DNA of 64,000 nucleotides, from contig NZ_REHC01000012.1 of assembly GCF_003692965.1 (NCBI RefSeq), positions 80,843 to 144,842 of the forward strand, written 5' to 3'. How positions within the stretch are numbered: the stretch's first letter is position 1; the number at the start of each line of letters is the position of its first letter. Shown here one piece after another: positions 53,997 through 63,263 of the stretch. Under the pieces are notes generated by a model. The model saw only the letters and a list, made by a program, of their open reading frames with translations. It was not told the origin of the DNA and made no database searches. The translations under genes were made by a program, and so were the position numbers. The stretch comes from Lactobacillus sp. ESL0246. Lineage in GTDB: Bacteria; Bacillota; Bacilli; Lactobacillales; Lactobacillaceae.

Positions 53997-54217
53997 GTGG
54001 TCTATCCTCCTTGAATATATAAAAAAGGTAACAGACTGTATTAATCGTAAGAACCCATCTTGTAAACAACATCCTTCAAGCTGAATTCATAAGTTTATTA
54101 GCCTTATGAGGTAGCTTTCAAGCTGAATAATACGCATGCTTATAGGCTAAACGAAGCAAAGACATATCTATTACCTACCACGCTTCAAATTGTACGCATA
54201 TTTAGCCGAAATTGCAA
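53997..54217 (-). promoter_or_regulatory. Promoter and long leader of the downstream S-layer gene
   Basis: Minus strand: -35 TTGCAA (54217-54212), 17-base spacer, -10 TACAAT (54194-54189). The leader is about 185 bases and can fold with TCATAAG/CTTATGA arms and repeated AAGCTGAA. Long leaders in L. acidophilus slpA are known to keep the mRNA stable. The layout is the same as upstream of the second S-layer gene. Confidence 0.75.
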
Positions 54218-54252
54218 GAAACGTACCTAAACCCAATCAAATATTAAAGTAA

Positions 54253-54288
54253 CCAAAAAACGGAAACAATCATTTGTTTCCGTTTTGG
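54253..54288 (-). terminator. Terminator of the second S-layer gene
   Basis: The arms AACGGAAACAA and TTGTTTCCGTT form a stable stem that differs from the other S-layer terminator by a few compensated bases. Confidence 0.87.
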
Positions 54289-54315
54289 TAATTAATTATT
54301 CAATTGGTTAATTAA

Positions 54316-56133
54316 TTAAAAGTTAGCAACTTTAACGTATTGCTTAGCAGGTCCACCGATACGGTAGTATGATTTACCGTTCTTGAACTTGTAAGGAGCA
54401 CCGTAAGTAGTTACAGTTGAACCCTTACGTAATACGCGACGGTCAGCACGCTTCTTAGAAGTCTTGTAAACGTAAGCGTTGTGAGTCAAAGTACGTGAAG
54501 TACCATCAATGTTGTCAGCCATTACGTATTGGTTGTCACCAATCTTGTAAACAAGGCTACCATCAGCAAGCTTAGTTGCGTTACCGTAAACATTTACAGT
54601 AGTGTAAGCAGCTAATGTGTTTGAACCAACACGCTTGTGGTTTGCGTCGTAGATGTATGCGTTGTGCATAACCTTCTTAGCAACAGTAGGAGCTGGCTTA
54701 ACTGAGCCATCAACATACTTAGTTTCTACAAATAAATCTGAGTCAGCACTGTTAATACGAGTGTATGACTTGTCACCAACTTTAATAGTACCAAAAGTAG
54801 CAACTTTGTCACCATTCTTAACAGTAGTCTTAGTGTCAGTTACAGTGTTACCATCAATCTTGTAAACTGGGACAGTATCAGTATCTGCTTGAACAGTAGT
54901 GTAAGTGGCACCCTTTGCACCAACAGTTAACATAAAGGTAACTGAAGTGGTCTTACCATCTGTATTAGTTGCACTTACAGTTACAGGATATTTACCTGCA
55001 ACAGCAGTATTTACTTTACTAATATCAACATTAGGTACTATTGTTGTTCCATTAGTACCACTTACAGTTGTTGGAAACGCCTTTTGAATTTCACTTACAG
55101 CTACACCACTATTAAGTGAAACATAATTAAAGTCTGCATCACTAACATCTACAGTGTTATTTGTACCATAGAAAGTCAACGTATGTGTTGAATTAGTTGC
55201 ATTAGGATTTGAATCCTTAAATACGTAGGTAATCTTTGGGAATGTTTCGTCACCCTTGTTAAGTGGATTAGGATCTACAGTTATTGGGAATGTAACCGTA
55301 GCATTGTTTGAAGCAAAAAGCACTGCCTTAACTGTAAATGGAGCAGTTGGCTTGTCAAAGCTACCATCAGCTTTTACAGTAATATTATTAGCTTTCAAAC
55401 CAGCTTCAACATCACGCTTAAGGTCGTCCCATTCGCTGAAAGCAGCATTCGCAGATACTGTAGTATCTACACTATACTTTGCTTTAATTGCATCAATTAC
55501 AGCATCAACACTGTACTTACCATTACCAAGACCAATAGCACCAGAAGTTACAGCCTTACCAGTAGAGATTTCCTTTGCAAAAGGAACACCGTCAGTAGTA
55601 GTAACACCAACTTGGAAAGTTCTACTTACTAAACCAAACGCTGCAAGATTCTTATTGTTATCAGTTGAGATCCCAGTAGTATCATCATTAATATAGTAGG
55701 TTTTATTTGCATCCAAGCCGGTAATAGTCATATTAGAAATAACAGCAACATAGTCAACACCTGGTTCAAGGGTATTAACAGGTTTTGCATCTGCAGCTGC
55801 ACCTGTTGCACTACCATGGCTAACATAATCAGCTGCAGTTTGACCAGCAACATAGTGATAAATCTTAATTGGTGCATTAGTAATATTTGGTGTACCAACA
55901 GTACTCCAAACCTTTGCGTTCAATTTTGAAGCATCATCACCAGCCTTAACAGCACCATTGTTTAAAACAGTAATACCGGCTTTAATATGATCCGAACTAG
56001 AAACTTTACCAGATGTCACTGAACCAGTAACACTAGTATCAGCAAATACTGGAGCAACACTAGTAGCAGCAACTGGAGCAACAGCTAATAAAGCGGCTGC
56101 AGTAGCACTAACAATTCTTAAATTTTTCTTCAT
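54316..56133 (-). CDS. slpA: S-layer protein (SlpA type), upstream copy
   Basis: 605 residues with the same signal peptide type (MKKNLRIVSATAAALLAVAP), a Thr/Ala/Asn/Val-rich lattice region without Cys, a conserved segment VPNVDISKVNTAVAGKYPV near 365-383 that is shared with the other copy, and two SLAP repeats at the end (VMHNAYIYDANHKRVG and TLTHNAYVYKTSKKRADR). It probably forms or modifies the protein lattice around the cell. Which copy is expressed cannot be told, as both have good promoters. Confidence 0.92.
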   Translation of the reverse strand: MKKNLRIVSATAAALLAVAPVAATSVAPVFADTSVTGSVTSGKVSSSDHIKAGITVLNNGAVKAGDDASKLNAKVWSTVGTPNITNAPIKIYHYVAGQTAADYVSHGSATGAAADAKPVNTLEPGVDYVAVISNMTITGLDANKTYYINDDTTGISTDNNKNLAAFGLVSRTFQVGVTTTDGVPFAKEISTGKAVTSGAIGLGNGKYSVDAVIDAIKAKYSVDTTVSANAAFSEWDDLKRDVEAGLKANNITVKADGSFDKPTAPFTVKAVLFASNNATVTFPITVDPNPLNKGDETFPKITYVFKDSNPNATNSTHTLTFYGTNNTVDVSDADFNYVSLNSGVAVSEIQKAFPTTVSGTNGTTIVPNVDISKVNTAVAGKYPVTVSATNTDGKTTSVTFMLTVGAKGATYTTVQADTDTVPVYKIDGNTVTDTKTTVKNGDKVATFGTIKVGDKSYTRINSADSDLFVETKYVDGSVKPAPTVAKKVMHNAYIYDANHKRVGSNTLAAYTTVNVYGNATKLADGSLVYKIGDNQYVMADNIDGTSRTLTHNAYVYKTSKKRADRRVLRKGSTVTTYGAPYKFKNGKSYYRIGGPAKQYVKVANF

Positions 56134-56357
56134 GTGGTCTTTTCCTCCTTGTGTATATACAAAATAGTAATAGGCTATAGGTTCAGTAGTTGAGCCTACA
56201 TTGTTACAACACTCTTCGAGTCGAATTCATAAGTTTATAACTCTTATGAGGTAGCTCTCCAACTGAAGAACGCGCATGCGTACAGGCTTATTTACCTGAA
56301 GCATAGGCTATTACTCACCACATTTCATATTGTACCTGCCTTTAGTAGAAATTGCAA
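56134..56357 (-). promoter_or_regulatory. Promoter and long leader of the upstream S-layer gene
   Basis: Minus strand: -35 TTGCAA (56357-56352), 17-base spacer, -10 TACAAT (56334-56329). A leader of about 190 bases has the same TCATAAG/CTTATGA hairpin as the other copy and GGAGG before the ATG. From 56358 to 56551 I see only AT-rich DNA. Confidence 0.75.
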
Positions 56358-56551
56358 GGCATGTAGTTATTTTACATACTTTTGTAATAAACGCTTACAA
56401 AGCCAACATTAAATTATCAAGTTAGTTGAACTTAAATAAGCTTGCTATAACAATTAATCCTTAGTATATTTATCTCAATAAGATTACAGTAGAAATTTTA
56501 TTACGGCAGAAATTTTACAGAATATTGACAATACTTCATTAGCGTTACATT

Positions 56552-56586
56552 AAAAAAGGTCGCGTCAATAATTGACGTGACCTTTT
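56552..56586 (-). terminator. Terminator of the DUF1659/DUF2922 operon
   Basis: AAAAGGTC and GACCTTTT with an inner CGTCAAT/ATTGACG stem, strong and symmetric. Confidence 0.87.
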
Positions 56587-56663
56587 AATAAGACGATTAT
56601 TGTTAGCTTAGGAAACGTTTGAGTTCCTTAATTATGCTAACTAATGTCTGTAAAAGCTTGAGA

Positions 56664-56912
56664 CTAGTTTGACTTATTTTCAGAATGATCGAACACACTA
56701 GTAACAGTGCGTTCAACATATGCAGCAGATTGGGGAACCTTATACAGATCAACTCCACCCTTATTAAAGGCATCAGCTTGGGCAATTGTGGTCATTGCAC
56801 TTTGAACAGCTTCTGCAGTCACATTGTCTGAGGCATCAGGCAATATGATGTTGGTCTTTTTGTTTTCGGAATTTAAGAATACTAGTTGTAACGATTTGGT
56901 TGTAGTTGGCAT
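56664..56912 (-). CDS. DUF2922 family protein
   Basis: 82 residues. The pattern KSLQLVFLNSENKKTNIILP near 6-25 and AVQSAMTTIAQADAF is typical of DUF2922. These small proteins are found with DUF1659 in Gram-positive bacteria; their role is unknown. GGAAGAGG lies upstream of the ATG. A 26-codon frame (56683-56603), ending KELKRFLS, overlaps its end and may be a third tiny gene, but it lacks a normal start. Confidence 0.85.
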   Translation of the reverse strand: MPTTTKSLQLVFLNSENKKTNIILPDASDNVTAEAVQSAMTTIAQADAFNKGGVDLYKVPQSAAYVERTVTSVFDHSENKSN

Positions 56913-56948
56913 GATTATTTCCTCTTCCTATAAATATCTCTGATATTA

Positions 56949-57173
56949 TTATCCAATTTGATCCATTGGAACTGCTTGTTTTTGAATCAAGACAATGTCG
57001 CCGAGCGTATCATTTTGAAGTTGTGCCAGTGCCTTACCGACTTCGGCTAAGCCACTAGCAGTGGCATTCTTCTTAACGTTCTGCATGACGCGGTTCTTGA
57101 AGCCCTTATCACCATATTTCTTAGAGTTCATAAATTTGTACTGAACAGATTGGTCAATTAATTCGAAATTCAT
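56949..57173 (-). CDS. DUF1659 family protein
   Basis: 74 residues with VQYKFMNSKKYGDKGFKNRV near 10-29, then the helix ASGLAEVGKALAQLQND, the DUF1659 layout. It is the first gene of the pair, 36 bases before the DUF2922 gene, with GGAAGG before the ATG. Role unknown. Confidence 0.85.
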   Translation of the reverse strand: MNFELIDQSVQYKFMNSKKYGDKGFKNRVMQNVKKNATASGLAEVGKALAQLQNDTLGDIVLIQKQAVPMDQIG

Positions 57174-57383
57174 TTTTAATACCTTCCTTACTATAGGTTA
57201 TCTTTTAGTTGTAAGATTTCGGCGCCGATGTCTTACACTATTATTAACGAAATGAACCGGCAAATTGTAACAATTTTTTGGCAAAAATTTGCTAATTAAG
57301 CCAAGCAGTCCTCAATAAGTAGTCAAATCAGCTAAAACCATCTATAATTAACTTAGTATTAACAAGGAGGATATATTCCTATT

Positions 57384-58259
57384 ATGAAAAAAACGACGAT
57401 TGGGACGATTGTAGCAGTGATTATCATTGCTATTGGCGGCGGAGTCTTCTACGCAACCAGACAATCAACTAGCAACCAAGTTGATGCTTCTTATAATAAA
57501 GCAATTACTAGTGGTAAGACCGCTGTCAAAGATAAGGACTACACCAAGGCCAGCAGCAAGTTCGCTGCCGCTTTAGCCATTAAGAAGACAGCGCAAGCAG
57601 CAGCTTATAAGGAGCAAGCAGATAATATGCTTAGTGCAATTAAAGCTGCCAAGGCTGGCAAGTACGCTCGAGCACTAACCAAGACTAACAGTGTCATTAC
57701 CAAAAGCAGCGGTTATAATGTGCTAATTAGTCAGGGACGCCAATTGAAGAAAACAATTGCCAACGTTCAAGATAATTATGAACACGAGATTAAACCGATT
57801 CTGTCCATGGCAAAACAAGCCCTGACTAACAAGCAATACCAGATGGCTAGCGACCAGTACCAGAAAGTGCTGGATTTACCTTACATTGATGGCAAATATT
57901 ATGCTAAGTATAAAGAGCAGGCACAAGACGGACTTAAGGATGCTCAAAAAGCCGCCAAGACTGGTGACGGTACTAGTTCAACCCAAGGTTATGGCGTAAA
58001 ATCTGGTAAGGTCAAAAACAACGTGGGCGAAACCGGTAATGCAGGTAAAACTGGTGAAGGTTCGATGGGTAATCACAAGGTGCGCGGCAAGACTGTTACC
58101 ACTGATCAAATTACCCAATTACGTAAGCGCGTAACTAAATTAGGCTTTGACGGCATGTCATGGAGTCCGCAAGACTTAATCGATCTTTTCCGCAGCTCCA
58201 AGCGCACTAGTCCAAATCAAATCACTAAGAGTGACGTTCAACAATATTTAAAACCATAA
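57384..58259 (+). CDS. Membrane-anchored protein of unknown function with helical repeats
   Basis: 291 residues. One N-terminal membrane helix (IGTIVAVIIIAIGGGVFYA) with no lipobox or clear cleavage site. The outer part at about 30-200 is helical and resembles TPR repeats (SYNKAITSGKTAVKDKDYTK, KQALTNKQYQMASDQYQKVL). A Gly/Thr/Lys-rich linker is followed by a C-terminal helical domain, QITQLRKRVTKLGFDGMSWS and DLIDLFRSSKR, seen in other lactobacillar envelope proteins. GGAGG precedes the ATG. Function not known. Confidence 0.75.
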   Translation: MKKTTIGTIVAVIIIAIGGGVFYATRQSTSNQVDASYNKAITSGKTAVKDKDYTKASSKFAAALAIKKTAQAAAYKEQADNMLSAIKAAKAGKYARALTKTNSVITKSSGYNVLISQGRQLKKTIANVQDNYEHEIKPILSMAKQALTNKQYQMASDQYQKVLDLPYIDGKYYAKYKEQAQDGLKDAQKAAKTGDGTSSTQGYGVKSGKVKNNVGETGNAGKTGEGSMGNHKVRGKTVTTDQITQLRKRVTKLGFDGMSWSPQDLIDLFRSSKRTSPNQITKSDVQQYLKP

Positions 58260-58269
58260 CGCATTAATT

Positions 58270-58296
58270 AAAAAATCGCCCAAGCGGCGATTTTTT
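58270..58296 (+). terminator. Terminator
   Basis: AAAAAATCGCC and GGCGATTTTTT pair around a five-base loop, just after the helical-repeat protein. Confidence 0.88.
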
Positions 58297-58466
58297 ATTT
58301 CTCCAATTATAATAACAATAGATAAGATGATATAATTTTATTAACCTTACTCAAAAAGAGAGCTGTTATTTTGCTGAAGCATTAGAATAGTTGCTTTTAT
58401 AGTCTAAACTCGGTAAAATGACTATTGACTTTCACGTTTCCTATTTTTATTAAAGGAGTGTCCGCT

Positions 58467-58901
58467 TTGACTGAAAAAGAAAATAATATTAAAGATACAA
58501 CTAACGAAAATGAACAAGAAAATGACGAAATTAAAGTCGTAATGCCTGAAGCCACTTGGACAACCATGCCGCAAGAGGAGTTCAAGGAGCAACCTGAATA
58601 TCTGCAGGTTTTCACTAACTTTTATATTGCCAAATTCAACCAGCGTGATTTAGAAGTTATGAGTACTTATGATGTTAATTCCAACATGGTTGACATCAAT
58701 CATTATCTGGTTGATAACATTCACTTTACTCGTAAAGAACTTGTGCGTCATGCCCTACAATACCACGATAATAATTTCCACCAATTGGTAGATGAGATTG
58801 TTCGCCAAGATCACATTGACCAGGAGTCAATGACTTCATACGAAGACTGGGATAATTGGTATGAAGAACGTCGCAATAATTTTTCGACTTCTTTATCATA
58901 A
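58467..58901 (+). CDS. Hypothetical acidic protein
   Basis: 144 residues from a TTG start with AAAGGAG eight bases upstream; the open frame extends 14 codons further, but without such a site. The first ~35 residues are charged and probably disordered. The rest has aromatic and acidic helices (YLQVFTNFYIAKFNQRDLEV, WDNWYEERRNNF). No family is recognised. It has its own terminator before kup. Confidence 0.6.
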   Translation: MTEKENNIKDTTNENEQENDEIKVVMPEATWTTMPQEEFKEQPEYLQVFTNFYIAKFNQRDLEVMSTYDVNSNMVDINHYLVDNIHFTRKELVRHALQYHDNNFHQLVDEIVRQDHIDQESMTSYEDWDNWYEERRNNFSTSLS

Positions 58902-58947
58902 TTTGCTTGTATTATCACTTAAAAAAGAACAAAATATATATTTAGCT

Positions 58948-58978
58948 GAGAATGTCAAATTGACATTCTCTTTTATTT
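58948..58978 (+). terminator. Terminator
   Basis: GAGAATGTCAA and TTGACATTCTC form an almost perfect palindrome followed by TTTTATTT, between the acidic protein and kup. Confidence 0.85.
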
Positions 58979-59017
58979 AAAAAATATGGATATTAGTTTA
59001 TTGGAGTACATAATAAT

Positions 59018-61048
59018 ATGGATCAAAAAAATAAACGGATTTCTGCGGCGGGTCTGCTGATTACGATTGGAATTGTGTATGGCGATATTGGTACCAGTCC
59101 GTTATACGTTATGAAGTCAATCGTTACTGGTAATGGCGGAATTGCCAACGTGAACCGTGAATTAATTTTGGGCTCAATTTCTTTGATTTTTTGGACAGTG
59201 ACCTTATTAACAACTGTTAAGTACGTGATGATTGCCTTGCACGCAACCAACCACGGTGAAGGTGGCATCTTTGCTCTCTATGCACTCGTGCGCAAACGTG
59301 CCAAATGGCTGGTAATGCCCGCATTAATTGGAGGAGCAGCACTACTTGCTGACGGGACTTTGACGCCGGCGGTTACGGTAACCACCTCAATTGAGGGCTT
59401 GAAGAATATGCGCTTTGGTTCAAGCATTCCTGTTCCTAACCAAAGTTCAGTGGTTATAATTACACTGGTAATATTACTGGTGCTCTTTTCAATTCAAATG
59501 CTTGGTACTAGTAGTATTGGTAAGGCCTTTGGTCCAATTATGTTTGTCTGGTTTACTTTCCTTGGACTGATTGGTATTTACAATATGAATCAAGATTGGT
59601 CAATCTTGCAAGCACTCAACCCCATTCTTGCTATTAAAGTATTATTCAGTCCAACTAATAAAGCCGGCATCTTTATTTTGGGATCAATCTTCCTTGCTAC
59701 GACGGGAGCTGAAGCCCTCTATTCCGATGTTGGTCACGTTGGTCGCGGCAACATTCTAGGGTCGTGGCCATATGTATTTCTTTGCTTGGCACTAAATTAT
59801 CTGGGTCAAGGAGTATGGATTTTACAAAATCCCAACTACCAAACTCACGGCACAGAGCTTAACCCCTTCTTTGAAGCCGTTCCGACCAACTTACGTCTGT
59901 TTGCCATTATTTTGGCAACGATTGCGGCCATTATTGCTTCTCAAGCCCTGATTACCGGTTCATTCACACTCGTTTCCGAAGCCAGTGGTTTAAAATTCTT
60001 GCCACGAATGAAAATTAACTATCCAACTACCGAACATGGACAGATTTATATTCCTTCCGTCAATAAGATGATTTGCGTAGCCACAATGGCCATCGTTGTC
60101 TTTTTCCAAACTTCAGAACATATGGAAGCTGCCTATGGGCTGTCAATTACGGTGACGATGCTTATGACCACCGTCTTATTATTTGAATATCTCGGGGCTA
60201 AACACCATCCATTCATCCTGCGACTTTGTTTCTTAATCGCCTTTGGCTTTATTGAAGGCATGTTTTTAATTTCTAGTTTAACCAAATTTACTCATGGTGG
60301 ATACGTGACCGTTTTAATTGCGGGCTTCATCGGCATTATTATGTTCATCTGGTACTTTGGTAATAAGGTTCGTGACAAGCACGAGGGCGCTAATACCTAT
60401 GTTCGCCTAGATAATTACACCGATATGCTTACCGACCTTAGTCATGATGATGATTACCCTGTTTATGCCACCAACCTTGTTTATATGGCTAAAGTTAAAT
60501 ACAATAAGTTTATTAAACGGGAAATTCTCTACTCAATCTTAGATAAGCGGCCAAAAAGGGCTAGTGCATATTGGTTTGTTTCCGTTAATATTACCAATGA
60601 ACCCTTTACCGCTAAATATGCGGTTAACACCTATGGCACCAAGAATGTCATCAATGTGCAGCTTTTCCTAGGCTTTAAAAAGCAAACCAGCGTAAATGTA
60701 TACTTGCGCCAAGTAGTTCATGATTTGATTAAAGATGGCACTATCGAATCGCAGCCACAGGAATACACCACTACCCCGGGACGTGAAGTGGGAGACTTCT
60801 CCTTTGTTATTGTCAACGATGTAGTCAGCCCCTTAACCAAGCTCAAGGGCTTTGAAAAGTGGATTGTGACTGCTCGTGTCTGGTTACAAAACCTTTCTTC
60901 AAATCCTGCTTCATGGTTTGGTCTTGAATATACGGACACGGTTGTTGAAAGTGTGCCGCTGATTCTTGGTCGTCCGAGCCGTGACTTACACATTAAGCGC
61001 GTTGCGCCGCGTGATTATTCCCACCTCAAAAATGAGGATGATGAATAA
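59018..61048 (+). CDS. kup: Potassium uptake protein
   Basis: 676 residues. The N-terminal motif GIVYGDIGTSPLYVMKS near 18-34 is the Kup/HAK/KT signature. About 12 membrane helices follow to ~450, with NHGEGGIFALYALVR and the ALNYLGQGVWIL segment, then a soluble C-terminal domain of ~220 residues. It imports K+ with protons. Stands alone between two terminators. Confidence 0.94.
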   Translation: MDQKNKRISAAGLLITIGIVYGDIGTSPLYVMKSIVTGNGGIANVNRELILGSISLIFWTVTLLTTVKYVMIALHATNHGEGGIFALYALVRKRAKWLVMPALIGGAALLADGTLTPAVTVTTSIEGLKNMRFGSSIPVPNQSSVVIITLVILLVLFSIQMLGTSSIGKAFGPIMFVWFTFLGLIGIYNMNQDWSILQALNPILAIKVLFSPTNKAGIFILGSIFLATTGAEALYSDVGHVGRGNILGSWPYVFLCLALNYLGQGVWILQNPNYQTHGTELNPFFEAVPTNLRLFAIILATIAAIIASQALITGSFTLVSEASGLKFLPRMKINYPTTEHGQIYIPSVNKMICVATMAIVVFFQTSEHMEAAYGLSITVTMLMTTVLLFEYLGAKHHPFILRLCFLIAFGFIEGMFLISSLTKFTHGGYVTVLIAGFIGIIMFIWYFGNKVRDKHEGANTYVRLDNYTDMLTDLSHDDDYPVYATNLVYMAKVKYNKFIKREILYSILDKRPKRASAYWFVSVNITNEPFTAKYAVNTYGTKNVINVQLFLGFKKQTSVNVYLRQVVHDLIKDGTIESQPQEYTTTPGREVGDFSFVIVNDVVSPLTKLKGFEKWIVTARVWLQNLSSNPASWFGLEYTDTVVESVPLILGRPSRDLHIKRVAPRDYSHLKNEDDE

Positions 61049-61088
61049 AAAAAGAATTGTATCTTTTACTTGATACAATTCTTTTTTC
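61046..61088. terminator. Bidirectional terminator between kup and the LRR surface protein
   Basis: AAAAAAGAATTGTATC and GATACAATTCTTTTTT pair, serving the two convergent genes. Confidence 0.87.
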
Positions 61089-62936
61089 TTACTTAAAATT
61101 TCTTACTTTGACGTATTGTTTCTTCGGTCCACCAATGCGGTAATATAATTTGCCGTTTTTAAATTTATAAGCTGCACCATATGTTCGAATATATCTGCCC
61201 TTACGTAGCAAGCGATGATTAGCACGCTTTCTGCCAGTTTGATAAACATAAGAATTATGCTTTAATTGGCGCAAGGTGCCATCAATGTTAGCTGCAAGCA
61301 CGTATTGGTTATCTGCTAATTTATAAGCCAAAACGCCATCAGTTAAGCGCACGGTTTCAGGATAAACCATGATATTTTCATATGAGTGAAACTTCGAATT
61401 ACCAACTCGGTGATGATTAATATCATAAATAAAGGCGTTATGCATTAGTTTTTTACTGATTTTTGCTTGATCTAAAGTATAAACATATGTAATACTTTGA
61501 GGATTATTTTCAAAAAAGCCCGTTGCCTTTTCTGGCCTTAATTTTAGACTATAACCAGTAATTTTCTTTTCTTGGGAAGTATAACCTTCTCCCAGATGCC
61601 CTTTAAGAATTTCATCTGGTGCCAAAGTATTGCCTTGTTCATCTTGATAATGAACTGTCACATCGCCGCCTTGCACATTCTGAATACTGGAGCCAGCATT
61701 AGGGATATTTTCCTTAGTATAATAAAAACTAAATTCCTTTGGTTGTACTTGTTCACCATTGTACGGATCGATAAAAATAACATTCTGCGAATTCCTGTTA
61801 TCATTAGTTAAGAAATATCTTCGGCCATTGTTGTCAGTTATCTCTTGTTTTGGAATAAATTTTTCACCAAGCAATCCTTCGCATGTTTCATCTTTAATCT
61901 TGTTATTACTACTTTTATCTAGGTAATGAATAATGATGTCTTTAGCACGAGTAGAATTCTCTGAATCTAAACGCACATAAGTGCCCGCATTTTTAGAACC
62001 ATCAAAATTATCGAAGAAATTACTTGAATGTTCATCTTGGTCTTCAGGATGAACAGAAGTGCCTTTGCCTATCTTGTACCATTTCCAGTATCCGGCACTA
62101 CCACTCGTTGGGAGATATTTATTCGACGAATTGACAAATTCGGTGCCTAACTTTAAGGTATTCAATGCGGCACAATTAGCAAACATGGCACCCATTACCA
62201 CATGTTTAGTATTAAAATTGGTTAAATCCAAATTATATAAACTGCTGCAATTACTAAACATGCTAGACATGTCAGTTACTTTTGACGTGTCAAAGTGGCT
62301 GGCATCTAATGAAGTTAAACTAGAACATTCCTCAAACATGCTGGACATGCTAGTCACACCGGAAGTATCTAACTTCTCTAGGCCTTCAATTTGAGTTAAA
62401 GCTCCCAGGCCACCAAATAAGTATGAAGCATTCCCTGTAATTGTTAAATTACCGGTTATCTTTATTTTTTTAAGTTTCGTAATAAGTTCAATGCGACCGT
62501 TTTGAAAACAAACCCAGAATAAAGGCCTAGGATCGGTAATAGTGCCACCGGAAATATCTAACTCTTGATTATCGTCAGTTAGCGTCAAAGTTACATTGCT
62601 GGCTTTTCCATCTGTACTTTCCCAATTCGGCAAGTCAGCTACCGTTTTGATAGTCTTTTTTGGTTGCGCTGGTTGGTTATCATTAATAGGAGGTTGAACT
62701 TTTTCATTTGTTTCACTACCTATCTGCTTTGATAAATTATCATCAGCACCATTAGTTGTATTTGCAACTGGTACAATATTATTTGCAGTTTGCTTTAATT
62801 TTGCAGTGTTAACCGATTGATCAGTTGTTTGATCAGCCTTCACATCTTGAGTATTTAATGCTACTACACCTAAGGCCGCCGCAGCTACACTAGTTACTAA
62901 GGCCTTGCCTAAATAAAAATTTGCTTTTTTACTCAT
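61089..62936 (-). CDS. Surface protein with BspA-type repeats, MucBP and SLAP domains
   Basis: 615 residues. The signal peptide KKANFYLGKALVTSVAAAAL precedes a polar stretch. BspA-like leucine-rich repeats lie at about 150-270 (TSMSSMFEECSSLTSLDASH, then FDTSKVTDMSSMFSNCSSL). A MucBP-like domain near 325-395 starts DIIIHYLDKSSNN; a second one near 430-495 has GGDVTVHYQDEQGNTL. SLAP repeats form the C-terminus (LMHNAFIYDINHHRVG and QLKHNSYVYQTGRKRANH). It is a likely adhesin that binds mucin or host proteins and is held by the wall under or between S-layer units. Confidence 0.88.
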   Translation of the reverse strand: MSKKANFYLGKALVTSVAAAALGVVALNTQDVKADQTTDQSVNTAKLKQTANNIVPVANTTNGADDNLSKQIGSETNEKVQPPINDNQPAQPKKTIKTVADLPNWESTDGKASNVTLTLTDDNQELDISGGTITDPRPLFWVCFQNGRIELITKLKKIKITGNLTITGNASYLFGGLGALTQIEGLEKLDTSGVTSMSSMFEECSSLTSLDASHFDTSKVTDMSSMFSNCSSLYNLDLTNFNTKHVVMGAMFANCAALNTLKLGTEFVNSSNKYLPTSGSAGYWKWYKIGKGTSVHPEDQDEHSSNFFDNFDGSKNAGTYVRLDSENSTRAKDIIIHYLDKSSNNKIKDETCEGLLGEKFIPKQEITDNNGRRYFLTNDNRNSQNVIFIDPYNGEQVQPKEFSFYYTKENIPNAGSSIQNVQGGDVTVHYQDEQGNTLAPDEILKGHLGEGYTSQEKKITGYSLKLRPEKATGFFENNPQSITYVYTLDQAKISKKLMHNAFIYDINHHRVGNSKFHSYENIMVYPETVRLTDGVLAYKLADNQYVLAANIDGTLRQLKHNSYVYQTGRKRANHRLLRKGRYIRTYGAAYKFKNGKLYYRIGGPKKQYVKVRNFK

Positions 62937-63263
62937 AATTACATCTCCTATTTATATACCACCATAAATATGGTATCATATTTTTTGATGTATATATACT
63001 AATTTTATGTTATTTTATATATAAAGTTAAGGCCTCTTTTTGCCCAGTCATTTGAGACTTTTTATTTAATGCTATACACATCAAATTGGTAAAATATTAT
63101 CCATTTATTTAGAAAATGTTATTTTTCACTTACCGATCTAGGTATAATATAAATAGTCTTTTTGAAGTCATGGTTTTATCCAAACAGATTTTAATTACTA
63201 GTTATCTAGCAAAGTGAGTAAAGCAATAAAACAATATAAAAATAGCACCATTCCACTTGGGAA
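62937..63263. other. Intergenic region before the IS3-family element
   Basis: It holds the presumed promoter of the surface protein, with an ATACCA/TGGTAT dyad near 62955-62973. No RNA gene or further open frame is supported. Confidence 0.4.

Noticed and set aside
55256..55696. A 146-codon frame antisense to the S-layer gene
   Set aside because: It mirrors the low-complexity Thr/Ala/Val code of the S-layer gene; no start signal and no recognisable domain.
58902..59017. A c-di-AMP or potassium riboswitch before kup
   Set aside because: The gap is only about 115 bases and is explained by a terminator of the upstream gene and a short promoter region.
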